NCBI GenBank assembly: GCA_015232565.1
Contig: JADFZK010000029.1
Location: forward strand, 1-39,836
Reading direction: 5' to 3'
DNA from: Candidatus Omnitrophota bacterium
GTDB lineage: Bacteria; Omnitrophota; Gorgyraeia; Zapsychrales; Fredricksoniimonadaceae
Length of the DNA: 39,836 nucleotides
The notes under the pieces were generated by a model. The model saw only the letters and a program-made list of their open reading frames with translations, was not told the DNA's origin and made no database searches. Of this stretch, positions 1 to 8,427 are shown piece after piece; within the stretch, counting starts at the first letter, position 1; every line of letters starts with the position of its first letter. The position numbers were made by a program, and so were the translations under genes.

Positions 1-3000
1 TGAAATAGATGCCGCTATCCACGTACAAAGCGCCGTCGATCTCCACGTTCTTGCCAAACATGGCGTTGCCGGATGTCCCCAGCACAACCTCAGCTGTATG
101 CGAAGGAATAGTCGTCCCAACGTAGATCGCACCGTCGACCTGCAATTTGCTATAAGGCGTAGTGATGCCAACACCAACCCGGCCATTATTCCTGACCAAC
201 AGAATAGAAGTAGCATTCAGGTCTTCTACATTCAGAGCGGCTGCCGTACTATCTGCCGTTGAGCCCACAACCTCTAATGAAGCATTCGGAGAACTGGAGT
301 TCTTGCCAATCGACAGACCAACGGAGTCGTAAAATAAACCCTTTCCACTAGCAACGGTAAACCGTATATTGCCTGATGCAACTTGAACATTATTGGATCC
401 CCACGTTAGAAACGAACCATTCCCATCGCTAAGCCGAACACTCGCAGATGCAGAATCTCCGTAAAGATATCCGCCAAGTACCTGCGCATTCCCGTTAACG
501 CCCAGCTTATACGCATACGTGGTTGTTCCGATCCCCACATTGCCGTTCTGGTCGATGATCATGGACGTCGAACCATTGATGTTAAAGCCCAGGCGGGTAT
601 TGCCGGGAGTGGCATTGCCATCGATGACGTAAATGTTGGAATCAAGATCCTGAATGACCGTGGAAGAACTGCTGATGCCGGTAAGCCGGGAACCATCGCC
701 CACCAGCGGGCCGGTGAAATAGATGCCGCTGTCCACATACAAGGCGCCGTCGATTTCCACGTTACTGCCAAACATAGCGTTACCCGAAGTCCCCAGGAGG
801 ACTTCAGTATGGCTGGGCTTGGTTGTGCCGGCATAGATAGCGCCGTCCACCTGCAACTTGGAAAAAGGCGCGGCGGTGCCTACACCAATATTACCGGCAA
901 AATAACCTTGCCCGGCGTTGCTTATCGTGAACTTACTCACATAACTGCCGCCGCCAACTCCGGCATCAATCAGATATTGCAACCCGCTTCCGATCGCCGT
1001 TTCGGTACGATTAATTAGCAAGTCGGTGTTTGCGGCTGTGCCGGAAGTCTGGTTGTATGTGGACAAAAGTTTTATCGTGTAGAACTGTCCGGACGTATCA
1101 TTAAAAGCATTCCTGTTTTGCAACGAGATACCGTACTTGGTAGCCGCCGTCCCCCCGCCAGCTAAATTTAAAGTAGCATTTGAGCTGTAGGTATCAATGG
1201 TCTTGACGCCGTAAAGTCCCGCTGTGGTTGCGCTCATAAAAATACTACCACCAGTAACATTCAGATTTCCTGTACCGCCAATGTCCAGAGCTTCAGAAGG
1301 AGCGGTTGTTCCAATGCCAACACAGCCGCTCTGATTCATCAAAAGTTTAGTCACGCCGTTAATATTAAAGCCCACACGCGCGTTGGTGCCGTCAACCGTA
1401 TACACTGCGGTATCTACATCATTGATGATCGTGGAAGAACTGCTGATGCCGGTAAGCCGGGAACCATCGCCCACCAACGAACCGGTAAAATAGATGCCGC
1501 TGTCCACATACAAAGCGCCGTCGATTTCCACGTTCTTACCAAACATGGCATTGCCCGAAGTCTCCAGGGCAACTTCAGTATGGCTGGGCTTGGTTGTGCC
1601 GGCATAGATAGCGCCGTCTACCTGCATCTTGGCAAAAGGAGCGGTGGTGCCAACACCCACATTGCCCTGACTGAAGATCACCGAGGAACCCTGCAAATAG
1701 AGCGGTAAGAACGCCGCACCGGTACGGTCGTAGGCCTGCACCACACCCAGGCCGCCGGTAGCCGTTAGCTCCAGCCCCCTGCCCGAAGCGGGCACAGGCG
1801 CCGCTCCGCCCAAATCCTGGGCTCGAATGTAGCCGTCACCCACATCCAGTTTGGCCGCGGCTGTTGCCACACCAATACCTACATTGCCCTGGTCAAACAA
1901 AGCCGAAGAGCCGCGCAAATAAAGCGGCAAGTACACGCCACCCGTCCGGTCATACACCTGCACGACGCCCACACTGCCCGTGGCCGTGATCTCGATACCT
2001 TTACCCGAGGCCGGATTGGTAACACTGCCGCCGCTGTCGAAAGCCCGCAGAAAGCCGTTGCGCACCTCAACAGCCGCCAACGGAGCCGTAGTGCCCACAC
2101 CAATATTGCCATTGTTATCAATAGCCACCGAAGTGGAACCATTGATGTTAAAGGCCATCCGCGCATTGGCGCCATCAACCACGAACATGCTGGTATCGCT
2201 GTCATTAACTATTGTAGTCGCACTGCTGATGCCGGTCAGCCGGGAGCCGTCGCCCACCAGCGGGCCGGTGAAGTAGATGCCGCTGTCCACATACAAAGCG
2301 CCGTCGATCTCCACGTTCTTGCCAAACATGGCGTTGCCCGAAGTCTCCAGGAGGACTTCAGTGTGGCTGGGTTTCGTTGTTCCACCATAAATAGCCCCAT
2401 CCACCTGTAACTTGGAAAAAGGCGCGGTGGTGCCAACACCCACATTGCCCTGACTTAAGATCACTGACGAGCCCTGCAAATAGAGCGGTAAGAACGCCGC
2501 ACCGGTGCGGTCATAGGCCTGCACCACACCCAGGCCGCCGGTAGCAGTTAGTTCAAGACCTCTGCCCGACGCCGGCGCCGGAGGCGTGCCGCCGGTATCG
2601 TAAGCCCGGATGTACCCATTGCTGACATCCAGCCCGGCTGAAGGCATCGCCGTGCCGATACCCACATTGCCATTAAAGAAGTTCCCGCCCGTGCCCAGGC
2701 TGTAAATATTGCCGTCGGTTTCAATAGCTCCCTCAACAAATAAGTCAGCACTGCCAGAGATATAAGTTTTTGTAGCCGGGCCGATGGAAACGTCCCCGGT
2801 GACCGTCATACTGCCGGCGACTTCCATTAAAGCGCGCGGAGCTGTGGTTCCCAGACCCAAACTTCCAGCCGCCGTTAACACCATCTTTTGTCCACTTTGA
2901 TTGGATGGTTTAGTTAAAAACTTAATATCTTTATTGGAAGCCTGCATTGCAATTGAGGTGGAGTCATTCCAGAAGCCGATACCAGAACCCCCAGTTGTAA

Positions 3001-3540
3001 AATCTTGCGTTCCAAACATAAAATATCCAAGACGCGCAACGACATCTCCTGATGCGTTCACCCAAAATGGATAATAAGCGTTATCTCCCCAAACCCCGAT
3101 CCTGCCAGCCGAATCAACCTGTAAATATTGTGATGTTGGCGTGCCGGCCACAATAAGCCTGGCCTGCGGCGAGGTGGAACCAATACCCACATTGCCGTTC
3201 TGGTCAATGATCATCGATGTCGAACCGTTGATATTAAAGCCTATGCGTGCGTTGGTGCCGTCAACCGTATACACTGCGGTGTCTACATCATTAATGATCG
3301 TGGAAGAACTGCTGATGCCGGTAAGCCTGGAGCCATCGCCCACCAGCGGGCCGGTGAAATAGATGCCGCTATCCACGTACAAAGCGCCGTCGATCTCCAC
3401 GTTCTTGCCGATCATGGCGTTGCCATACACGCCCAGGTCAACCTCGCTATGCGACGGCTTCGTCCCCGCATTCACGTAGATCGCACCATCAATCTGCAAC
3501 TTCGCCGCGGGACTGGTCGAGCCAACCCCCGTATTACCGC
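1..3540 (-). repeat. In-frame DNA repeats encoding fibre modules (five main copies)
   Basis: A block of about 115 bp that encodes the NVEIDGALYVDSGIYFTG and GDGSRLTGISS segments recurs near 3310-3425, 2223-2340, 1440-1557, 670-785 and 1-70, with only scattered mismatches between copies. A second block encoding GLELTATGGLGVVQ and YDRTGAAFLPLYLQGSS is nearly identical at about 1685-1790 and 2467-2575, with a more diverged copy near 1905-2020. Near-identity at the DNA level implies recent duplication or gene conversion. The repeats keep frame, so they are coding modules and not an independent element. Confidence 0.85.
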
Positions 3541-3727
3541 TGGTGCCATTAATGAACAGGAACGATTGGGCATCATTCTTTACATTGTAATTCTTCGCCG
3601 CGTACGCCGGCATGGCCAGCGCGAACAGAAAGCACAGAGCCGCCATCACGCCCCGTAACGCAAACGCCGCGCGCGCTCCAGGATGACGGGTCTTATCAAC
3701 CTCTCTGTGCCAACAAAACTTTTTCAT
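1..3727 (-). CDS. Large secreted repeat protein (fibre-like), partial, C-terminus beyond left edge
   Basis: The minus strand is one open frame from the ATG at 3725-3727 to the left edge (1,242 complete codons, no stop), so the gene is truncated by the window. The N-terminus has charged residues, a hydrophobic stretch and an Ala-x-Ala-type site around residues 40-44, as in a Sec signal peptide. The rest is built from modules with the motifs VGxGTTxP, KLQVDGAIY, HTEV, NAMFG(K/S)NVEIDGALY, GDGSRLTGISS and GFNINGST, ending in IDQNGNVGIG. Such modules occur in phage tail-fibre-like and bacterial surface proteins, often ahead of a C-terminal chaperone or anchor domain, which would lie outside the window. 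The start overlaps the stop of the upstream nuclease gene in a TAATG junction, suggesting translational coupling. A surface or extracellular fibre role is inferred; no enzymatic domain is visible in this part. Confidence 0.85.
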   Translation of the reverse strand, partial: MKKFCWHREVDKTRHPGARAAFALRGVMAALCFLFALAMPAYAAKNYNVKNDAQSFLFINGTSGNTGVGSTSPAAKLQIDGAIYVNAGTKPSHSEVDLGVYGNAMIGKNVEIDGALYVDSGIYFTGPLVGDGSRLTGISSSSTIINDVDTAVYTVDGTNARIGFNINGSTSMIIDQNGNVGIGSTSPQARLIVAGTPTSQYLQVDSAGRIGVWGDNAYYPFWVNASGDVVARLGYFMFGTQDFTTGGSGIGFWNDSTSIAMQASNKDIKFLTKPSNQSGQKMVLTAAGSLGLGTTAPRALMEVAGSMTVTGDVSIGPATKTYISGSADLFVEGAIETDGNIYSLGTGGNFFNGNVGIGTAMPSAGLDVSNGYIRAYDTGGTPPAPASGRGLELTATGGLGVVQAYDRTGAAFLPLYLQGSSVILSQGNVGVGTTAPFSKLQVDGAIYGGTTKPSHTEVLLETSGNAMFGKNVEIDGALYVDSGIYFTGPLVGDGSRLTGISSATTIVNDSDTSMFVVDGANARMAFNINGSTSVAIDNNGNIGVGTTAPLAAVEVRNGFLRAFDSGGSVTNPASGKGIEITATGSVGVVQVYDRTGGVYLPLYLRGSSALFDQGNVGIGVATAAAKLDVGDGYIRAQDLGGAAPVPASGRGLELTATGGLGVVQAYDRTGAAFLPLYLQGSSVIFSQGNVGVGTTAPFAKMQVDGAIYAGTTKPSHTEVALETSGNAMFGKNVEIDGALYVDSGIYFTGSLVGDGSRLTGISSSSTIINDVDTAVYTVDGTNARVGFNINGVTKLLMNQSGCVGIGTTAPSEALDIGGTGNLNVTGGSIFMSATTAGLYGVKTIDTYSSNATLNLAGGGTAATKYGISLQNRNAFNDTSGQFYTIKLLSTYNQTSGTAANTDLLINRTETAIGSGLQYLIDAGVGGGSYVSKFTISNAGQGYFAGNIGVGTAAPFSKLQVDGAIYAGTTKPSHTEVLLGTSGNAMFGSNVEIDGALYVDSGIYFTGPLVGDGSRLTGISSSSTVIQDLDSNIYVIDGNATPGNTRLGFNINGSTSMIIDQNGNVGIGTTTYAYKLGVNGNAQVLGGYLYGDSASASVRLSDGNGSFLTWGSNNVQVASGNIRFTVASGKGLFYDSVGLSIGKNSSSPNASLEVVGSTADSTAAALNVEDLNATSILLVRNNGRVGVGITTPYSKLQVDGAIYVGTTIPSHTAEVVLGTSGNAMFGKNVEIDGALYVDSGIYF

Positions 3728-4791
3728 TATCGCTTTCTTTTTTCTTTCAGTCCGCTCAGCTCGCGTTCGATGGCCGCAACAGACGGCAAACTGCCCTTAA
3801 GCGCCTTCGGTAAAGATGATGTCAAGCGGTCTTGCCACTGCGCAACTCCTATCGGAGAAGACACGTTTCTTAATGCGTACTCCACGGTCAGCTTTTTACG
3901 CCCGCGGCATAACAGCAATCCGATCGTGGGTTTATCTTCAGTGGAACGCAGTTTTTCGTCAACAGCCGAAAGATAGAAATTCAACTGACCCGCGTGTTCC
4001 GGCCGGAACTCAACCGCCTTCATCTCCACGACCACATAACAATGCAATTTAACATGATAAAACAACAGGTCGACCACATAGTCGGTTTCATCAACCTCCA
4101 GATGAACCTGCTGGCCCACAAAAGCGAACCCGGCGCCCAACTCCTGCAGGAACCGGCGCATATGAACGATCAACTGCCGTTCAACATCGCGTTCAACAGC
4201 TGCGGGGCCAACCGTTAAAAAATCAAAAACATACGGATCTTTAAAAGCATGTTGCGCCAGCCCCGCGTGCGGCGCCGGCAAGGTCCTGGAAAAATTTGTT
4301 TGTACCCGGCCCTGACGGTGAAAAAGCCTTTTGGCGACCTGGTCGACCAAACTCTCCCGGCTCCATCCTTCCGTAGCGGCACGACGGATATACCAGGCGC
4401 GCTCCTGGTCGTCCTTGACCATCTGAAGAAGCCGGACAACATGCCCCCAGGGCAATAGTGAAACAAGCTGTTTCACTATTGGGAGAGCAGGATAGCGTTC
4501 GGCAAACATCCGCATAAAGAGCAGGTTTCTGGGCGACCAGCCTTTCATGCCGGAAAATTCGGCGCTCAGGTCACGTGCGATCGTGTCGATAACCTTCGAG
4601 CCCCAGCCCTCATTCTTTTGCCGTAAAAGGATTTGCCGGCCGATCTCCCAATACAAAACGATCATCTCCCGGTTGGCCGACGCAATCGCTTTGGCCTGCG
4701 CCGAACGTATACGGGCCTTCAATCCCGAGATAAACCCGCGGTATCCATCCGGAATAATGACTGATCCTGATGCCCGACGCTTATGAAGCAT
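3727..4791 (-). CDS. YhcG-type PDDEXK nuclease-domain protein (DUF1016)
   Basis: This 354-residue protein has the usual full length of the YhcG/DUF1016 family. The N-terminal half (about residues 15-170) is the helical DUF1016_N region, including the stretch GWSPRNLLFMRMFAERYP. The C-terminal half (about 180-335) is the PDDEXK nuclease-like domain: the Asp in VVDLLFYH and the later VVVEMK segment give the D...ExK catalytic pattern, followed by the conserved GQLNFYLSAVD. Family members are predicted DNA nucleases, often near mobile or defence loci; their biological role is not settled. It begins 9 nt after the intein-containing repeat gene, with an AGG-type RBS 5 nt before the ATG, and its TAA overlaps the ATG of the next repeat gene. 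The gene appears intact. Lying between two structural repeat genes is unusual and may mark an insertion. Confidence 0.85.
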   Translation of the reverse strand: MLHKRRASGSVIIPDGYRGFISGLKARIRSAQAKAIASANREMIVLYWEIGRQILLRQKNEGWGSKVIDTIARDLSAEFSGMKGWSPRNLLFMRMFAERYPALPIVKQLVSLLPWGHVVRLLQMVKDDQERAWYIRRAATEGWSRESLVDQVAKRLFHRQGRVQTNFSRTLPAPHAGLAQHAFKDPYVFDFLTVGPAAVERDVERQLIVHMRRFLQELGAGFAFVGQQVHLEVDETDYVVDLLFYHVKLHCYVVVEMKAVEFRPEHAGQLNFYLSAVDEKLRSTEDKPTIGLLLCRGRKKLTVEYALRNVSSPIGVAQWQDRLTSSLPKALKGSLPSVAAIERELSGLKEKRKR

Positions 4792-4800
4792 AAAACCTGC

Positions 4801-6864
4801 CTATTGAAGATTAATAGCAATTTCGTCCGACGTTATCTGCAACCGCGGCGTGTTAGTGCTGTCGGCCACCGCATTACCCACCATCACATTGTTGGAAATA
4901 TTGGCATTACCGTTAACATCAAGTTTCGCTCCCGGGTTCGTTGACCCAATACCCACATTGCCGGAAATATAGGTGTTATGCGCGATGATGTCGTTGCCCA
5001 CGAAGTTGTGCGTGCCTTCTACCTCTATATCCCACACCTGCTCGGGCGGGGTATGATCGATAGACTCAATGCGCTCAAAAACCGGCTTGCCGTTATCGCC
5101 CACTACCGCCACCATCTGGCCCGCCGCCAGGTTAGCCGCTATTGTCCACTGACCGGAGCCCTTGACAAACGGCGCAACTTGTGTCAATGTTTGAACTGCG
5201 GTCGCAAGATCGTTTTTATAGGCCCCTTGCGGGCCTTTTTTATTATCCTCACCTTGCAAACCCGCCACGCGCGCATGGTCAAAATGCCCGGCAGGCAGCG
5301 CCAGATAGGGATGGTTTCCTGTGGTGCGGATCTGTTTGCCGGTAGACGTGGTGAGCACAAAGATATCCTTAACGCCCATATCCATCAACGCGTTCACCCG
5401 CGACACCGTCATCCGGCCTGAACGCTCGTCGAGAGTCATGATCTCGTCACCAGGACGGATCTGGTCAATACGGACATCCTCGAAATAATCCTCCTCGATC
5501 CACTGGCCGTCGGCATCATTGCGCTGACGCCGGCGGCGGCGCCTGAGGCGCGTATCGCCCGTCACACACTGACCATTGACGTGCAAAGGCTGGACCAGAA
5601 CCGTGGTTCCGATCCCCACATTGCCATTTTGGTCGATGATAACCGATGTTGATCCATTAACGTTAAAGCCCAGGCGAGTGTTCCCGGGAGTGGCGTTGCC
5701 GTCGATGACGTAAATATTGGAATCCAGGTCCTGAATGATCGTAAGGCCCGAGGTTAAGGTGAACACAGATTTGGCGGTGGGGATCTGCAGGTCGGTGGAA
5801 GATGAACTTACCGCCGTCACAATTGAATTCACGGTGTTGCCCGAGGCCAGCATCATGGCCTGCGCATACAGGACCCCGTCGGTCTCGATATTGCCTTTGG
5901 CAAAGATATCCGCGTTGCCGGTAGCATGCGCATTAGAGCCCGGGCCGACGGAAATATCGCCGGTGATGGTCATGCCGCCAGTGATGTCCATCTTGACCCG
6001 CGGCGTAGTGTTACCCAAACCCACGTTACGCGTGGCGCCTTGAATAAAGATGCCGGGATTGGTAAACGCGCTATCGACCGCGAAATAGACATCCGACGTG
6101 GCCGAATAATCAGTTTGATAAGCGAAAAACTGTGCACCCGATGAAGCATAAACCATGTTGCCGTTATTGTCCGAACGGATCTGCGCTTTATTAACATTGC
6201 TAAAGGTAAACGCAAAACCCGTTTGCGAGCCGGTATTGTTCATAGCAAAAATCGGCTGGGTTGCGACGTTATTAGCGTAGCTAAGCGTAAATGGCGAAGT
6301 AAGCGTGGGCGACGTGGTGCCGATGCTCACCTTGCCGGAATTGTAATAGATATCCGACCCGCTGGTGGTCCACTGGCTCGATGTTAGCCCGGTCAGGCGC
6401 GACCCGTTGCCGTATATGAAACCATCCACATAAATACTGCTGTCCACATACAATGCGCCGTCGATCTCCACGTTACTGCCAAACATCGCCTGGCCTGCAC
6501 TGCCAAGTGTAACCTGCGTATGCGAAGGCGCGGTGGTGCCAACCTGAATGGAGCCCGTATTGTAAATGCTACTATCCACATAAACCGCGCCGTCCACTTC
6601 CATATTTCCGCCGAACATGGCGTGGCCGGGCGTGGCCAGGTCGACTTCGGTATGCGAGGGCTTGGTGGAACCTCCGTAGATAGCGCCGTCAACCTGCAGT
6701 TTGCTGAACGGTATGGTGGTGCCGATGCTCACTTTGTAGGGAATAATATCGTTGCCGGTGCCGTCGGGATAGGCCCAGGCCGCCGCAGTGCCCAGGAGGC
6801 ACAGGAAAGCGCAAATCAGTGAAAATATTCTTATGGAAAAATGCGGCTTGTAAGCCAAAAGCAT
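4801..6864 (-). CDS. Secreted fibre-like repeat protein containing an intein-like Hint domain
   Basis: This 687-residue protein starts with a signal peptide (hydrophobic residues about 11-30, then AAAWA). Residues about 45-430 are modules related to the downstream giant protein: VSIGTTxP, KLQVDGAIYGG, HTEVDL, NVEIDGALYVDSS and GFNVNGST, then NGNVGIGTT. Residues 433-630 form an intein-like Hint domain, after which the modules resume with YISGNVGIGSTNPGAKLDVNG and the protein ends about 50 residues later. It is the first gene of a three-gene surface operon. The ATG at 6864 has an AAGGGA RBS about 6 nt upstream. Compared with the downstream paralogue the spliced product would be short (about 489 residues before signal cleavage). 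An exported structural protein is inferred from the signal peptide and repeats; attachment partners are unknown. Confidence 0.85.
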   Translation of the reverse strand: MLLAYKPHFSIRIFSLICAFLCLLGTAAAWAYPDGTGNDIIPYKVSIGTTIPFSKLQVDGAIYGGSTKPSHTEVDLATPGHAMFGGNMEVDGAVYVDSSIYNTGSIQVGTTAPSHTQVTLGSAGQAMFGSNVEIDGALYVDSSIYVDGFIYGNGSRLTGLTSSQWTTSGSDIYYNSGKVSIGTTSPTLTSPFTLSYANNVATQPIFAMNNTGSQTGFAFTFSNVNKAQIRSDNNGNMVYASSGAQFFAYQTDYSATSDVYFAVDSAFTNPGIFIQGATRNVGLGNTTPRVKMDITGGMTITGDISVGPGSNAHATGNADIFAKGNIETDGVLYAQAMMLASGNTVNSIVTAVSSSSTDLQIPTAKSVFTLTSGLTIIQDLDSNIYVIDGNATPGNTRLGFNVNGSTSVIIDQNGNVGIGTTVLVQPLHVNGQCVTGDTRLRRRRRRQRNDADGQWIEEDYFEDVRIDQIRPGDEIMTLDERSGRMTVSRVNALMDMGVKDIFVLTTSTGKQIRTTGNHPYLALPAGHFDHARVAGLQGEDNKKGPQGAYKNDLATAVQTLTQVAPFVKGSGQWTIAANLAAGQMVAVVGDNGKPVFERIESIDHTPPEQVWDIEVEGTHNFVGNDIIAHNTYISGNVGIGSTNPGAKLDVNGNANISNNVMVGNAVADSTNTPRLQITSDEIAINLQ
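4975..5568 (-). other. Intein-like Hint domain (198 codons) within the repeat protein
   Basis: All the residues expected of a splicing-competent mini-intein are visible. Cys433 opens block A (CVTGDTRL). TTGNHPYL is block B with its TxxH (His518). VWDIEVEGTHNFVGNDII is block F with Asp612 and His619. The domain ends in His629-Asn630 and is followed by Thr631, an acceptable +1 nucleophile. There is no LAGLIDADG or HNH endonuclease; an insert of roughly 90 residues lies between blocks B and F, and an arginine run follows block A. Joining the flanks gives LHVNGQ-TYISGNVGIG, a normal repeat unit, which argues for true splicing rather than simple Hint cleavage. A bacterial intein-like (BIL) or toxin-release Hint is the alternative. 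Confidence 0.8.
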
Positions 6865-7181
6865 ACTTTTTCCCTTGATCAGAGTGTAAAACGCTTGTGA
6901 TCTTTGCTTTGGAAGGAACAGGAACTCGCATTACCTATAACTATATTACATCTTATGTGTAATGGGTTCATGGTCAAGGTAAATACAGAAAAAATCAGGG
7001 GTGTTTTTCAAGGTCTCAGGAGTATATCGTTAAATTGCCGGGCGTAGACAAGCTCCGCCCCCCACATCCTGGCCCCTCCGGGGCCGGGTGGGGCCTTTAG
7101 GCCTACGATCATGGACTTCAGGACAGCGGCTTCATCGGGATCTGCCCGGCATAATTTGATAGCAAGGAGATAGGCTCGTGA
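6865..7181. other. Intergenic region upstream of the surface operon
   Basis: This 317-bp gap lies between the MFS stop and the start of the surface operon, both read leftwards. It holds the nested inverted repeat at 7025-7161. A weak minus-strand promoter candidate has TTGACC at 6972-6977, a 16-nt spacer and TAAGAT at 6950-6955, about 85 nt upstream of the ATG at 6864. The promoter call is tentative. No coding region was seen. Confidence 0.35.
7025..7161. repeat. Nested imperfect inverted repeat (137 bp)
   Basis: The outer arms 7025-7043 and 7144-7161 are imperfect inverted copies sharing TATC, AAATT and GCCGGGC. Inside, CGTAG at 7043-7047 pairs with CTACG at 7103-7107. At the centre GGCCCC-TCC-GGGGCC forms a GC-rich hairpin flanked by CCCCAC/GTGGGG. 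No protein is encoded. Transcribed leftwards from the MFS gene, the central hairpin might slow or end transcription, but it has no adjoining U-run. A degenerate MITE-like or palindromic repeat is the other reading. Confidence 0.5.
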
Positions 7182-8420
7182 TCAGGCTTCGGGGAAGATG
7201 CCTTTGGCGGCGTAGATTGGGCGCACGAAGGAGCGAAAACGTGGGAGGCGGAACCAGAAAAGGACCGAGGCGGTAAGCGCAAAAACGCCCGCGAAGAAAA
7301 GCGCGGTGGATACTCCGGCGCGGGACGCAATAAAACCGGCGGTCAGACTGCCAAAAGGCGACATGCCAACCAGAGCAATGCCATAAAGACTCATCACCCG
7401 CCCGCGCTTGCCTTCCTCCACCAGCGTTTGGATGATCACATTCATGCCGCCAATGCTCATGATCATGGTTAATCCGCTTAAAAAAACCGCTACCGCCGCC
7501 AAACGGATATCCAGAATAACCGCGAATAACATAAATGAAACCGCGGTCCCGGCCGAAGCCACGGCCGCCACCCTCCCCAGGCCGATAACCGTACTGCGGC
7601 CCGCCAGGTACATCGCCCCCAGTAAAGCCCCCAGCCCGGAACAGGATAAAAGCAGGCCCAAAGTCCTGGGGCCCCCGCCAAACACCTCCTTGGCAAAAAT
7701 GGGCGCCAATGCATGGAACGCTCCGCTTAACATGCTTAAGACCGATACCATGATCAATAAAAGGCGGATCGGCATGGAATGGTATACATACCGGAAACCT
7801 TCCACCAGACTGCTGCGCGCCGACAGGGAACGCCCGGCTTTAACATACGACAAACGCATTAAACACAAAGCCGCAATGACCGGCAGGAAGCTCAGTGCAT
7901 TAAGCAGGAAACAAATGCCTTCCCCGAAAACCGCAATGGTCAGGCCGGCCAAAGCCGGGCCGATCAAACGCGAGCCGTTAAAGACCGAGGAATTAAGCGC
8001 CACTGCATTGGGCAGGTCTTTGGGGTCGTCGATCATTTTACTTATGAACGACTGGCGAATGGGCAATTCGTAAGCGCTTAAAATACCCAGCACCACACTC
8101 AGCGCCATTAAATGCCATACCTGGACCGTGTGGGTAAAAACCAGCACCCACAAAATGAAAGCCTGGACCATGGAAAGAGTGTTGACCAGCACCAGAAGAC
8201 TGCGCCGGTCGAAACGGTCGGCCGCGACCCCGGCCAAGGGAGAAAATATCAAAGCCGGAAAATTAAGCGCGAAAGCGAAAGCGCCTAACAGGAAAGCGGA
8301 ATTGGTTAAGCGATAGATCAGCCAGCTCCCGGCCACGATCTGCATCCAGGTGCCGATCAGCGAGAACAGCTGGCCGGCCAGGAACAGGCGTAGGTTATAG
8401 TGTTTTAACGAGCGGAACAT
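7182..8420 (-). CDS. MFS exporter (MFS_3 / EntS-like family)
   Basis: This 412-residue polytopic inner-membrane protein has about 12 hydrophobic segments. The N-terminal region matches the MFS_3 (EntS-like) group: a conserved LFLAGQLFSLIGTWMQ start, the loop motif GVAADRFDRRSLL after the second helix, and the ELPIRQSFISKMI segment. These proteins are proton-driven exporters of small molecules such as siderophores or drugs. The ATG at 8420 has a GAGG RBS about 6 nt upstream. It follows the RND gene by only 7 nt and so is probably the third gene of the efflux operon. The substrate cannot be read from the sequence. Combining MFS and RND exporters in one operon suggests two-step removal of a shared toxic compound (inference). 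Confidence 0.85.
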   Translation of the reverse strand: MFRSLKHYNLRLFLAGQLFSLIGTWMQIVAGSWLIYRLTNSAFLLGAFAFALNFPALIFSPLAGVAADRFDRRSLLVLVNTLSMVQAFILWVLVFTHTVQVWHLMALSVVLGILSAYELPIRQSFISKMIDDPKDLPNAVALNSSVFNGSRLIGPALAGLTIAVFGEGICFLLNALSFLPVIAALCLMRLSYVKAGRSLSARSSLVEGFRYVYHSMPIRLLLIMVSVLSMLSGAFHALAPIFAKEVFGGGPRTLGLLLSCSGLGALLGAMYLAGRSTVIGLGRVAAVASAGTAVSFMLFAVILDIRLAAVAVFLSGLTMIMSIGGMNVIIQTLVEEGKRGRVMSLYGIALVGMSPFGSLTAGFIASRAGVSTALFFAGVFALTASVLFWFRLPRFRSFVRPIYAAKGIFPEA

Positions 8421-8427
8421 TGTGTCC

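Noticed and set aside
1-3540. Regular DNA repeats that might suggest a CRISPR array
   Set aside because: The repeats are long, unevenly spaced and keep one open frame encoding protein modules; there are no short uniform repeats and spacers and no cas genes.
4975-5568. Polymorphic-toxin release Hint domain
   Set aside because: No toxin domain follows; the C-terminal side is the same structural repeat as the N-terminal side, and the +1 Thr with a seamless join favours splicing.
1-6864. Prophage tail-fibre region
   Set aside because: The modules resemble tail-fibre proteins, but no capsid, terminase, baseplate, lysis or integrase gene is near, and both proteins have signal peptides.
7408-8073. 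Plus-strand open frame of 221 codons
   Set aside because: It lies wholly opposite the MFS exporter gene, has no recognisable motif, and is a by-product of GC-rich codon use.
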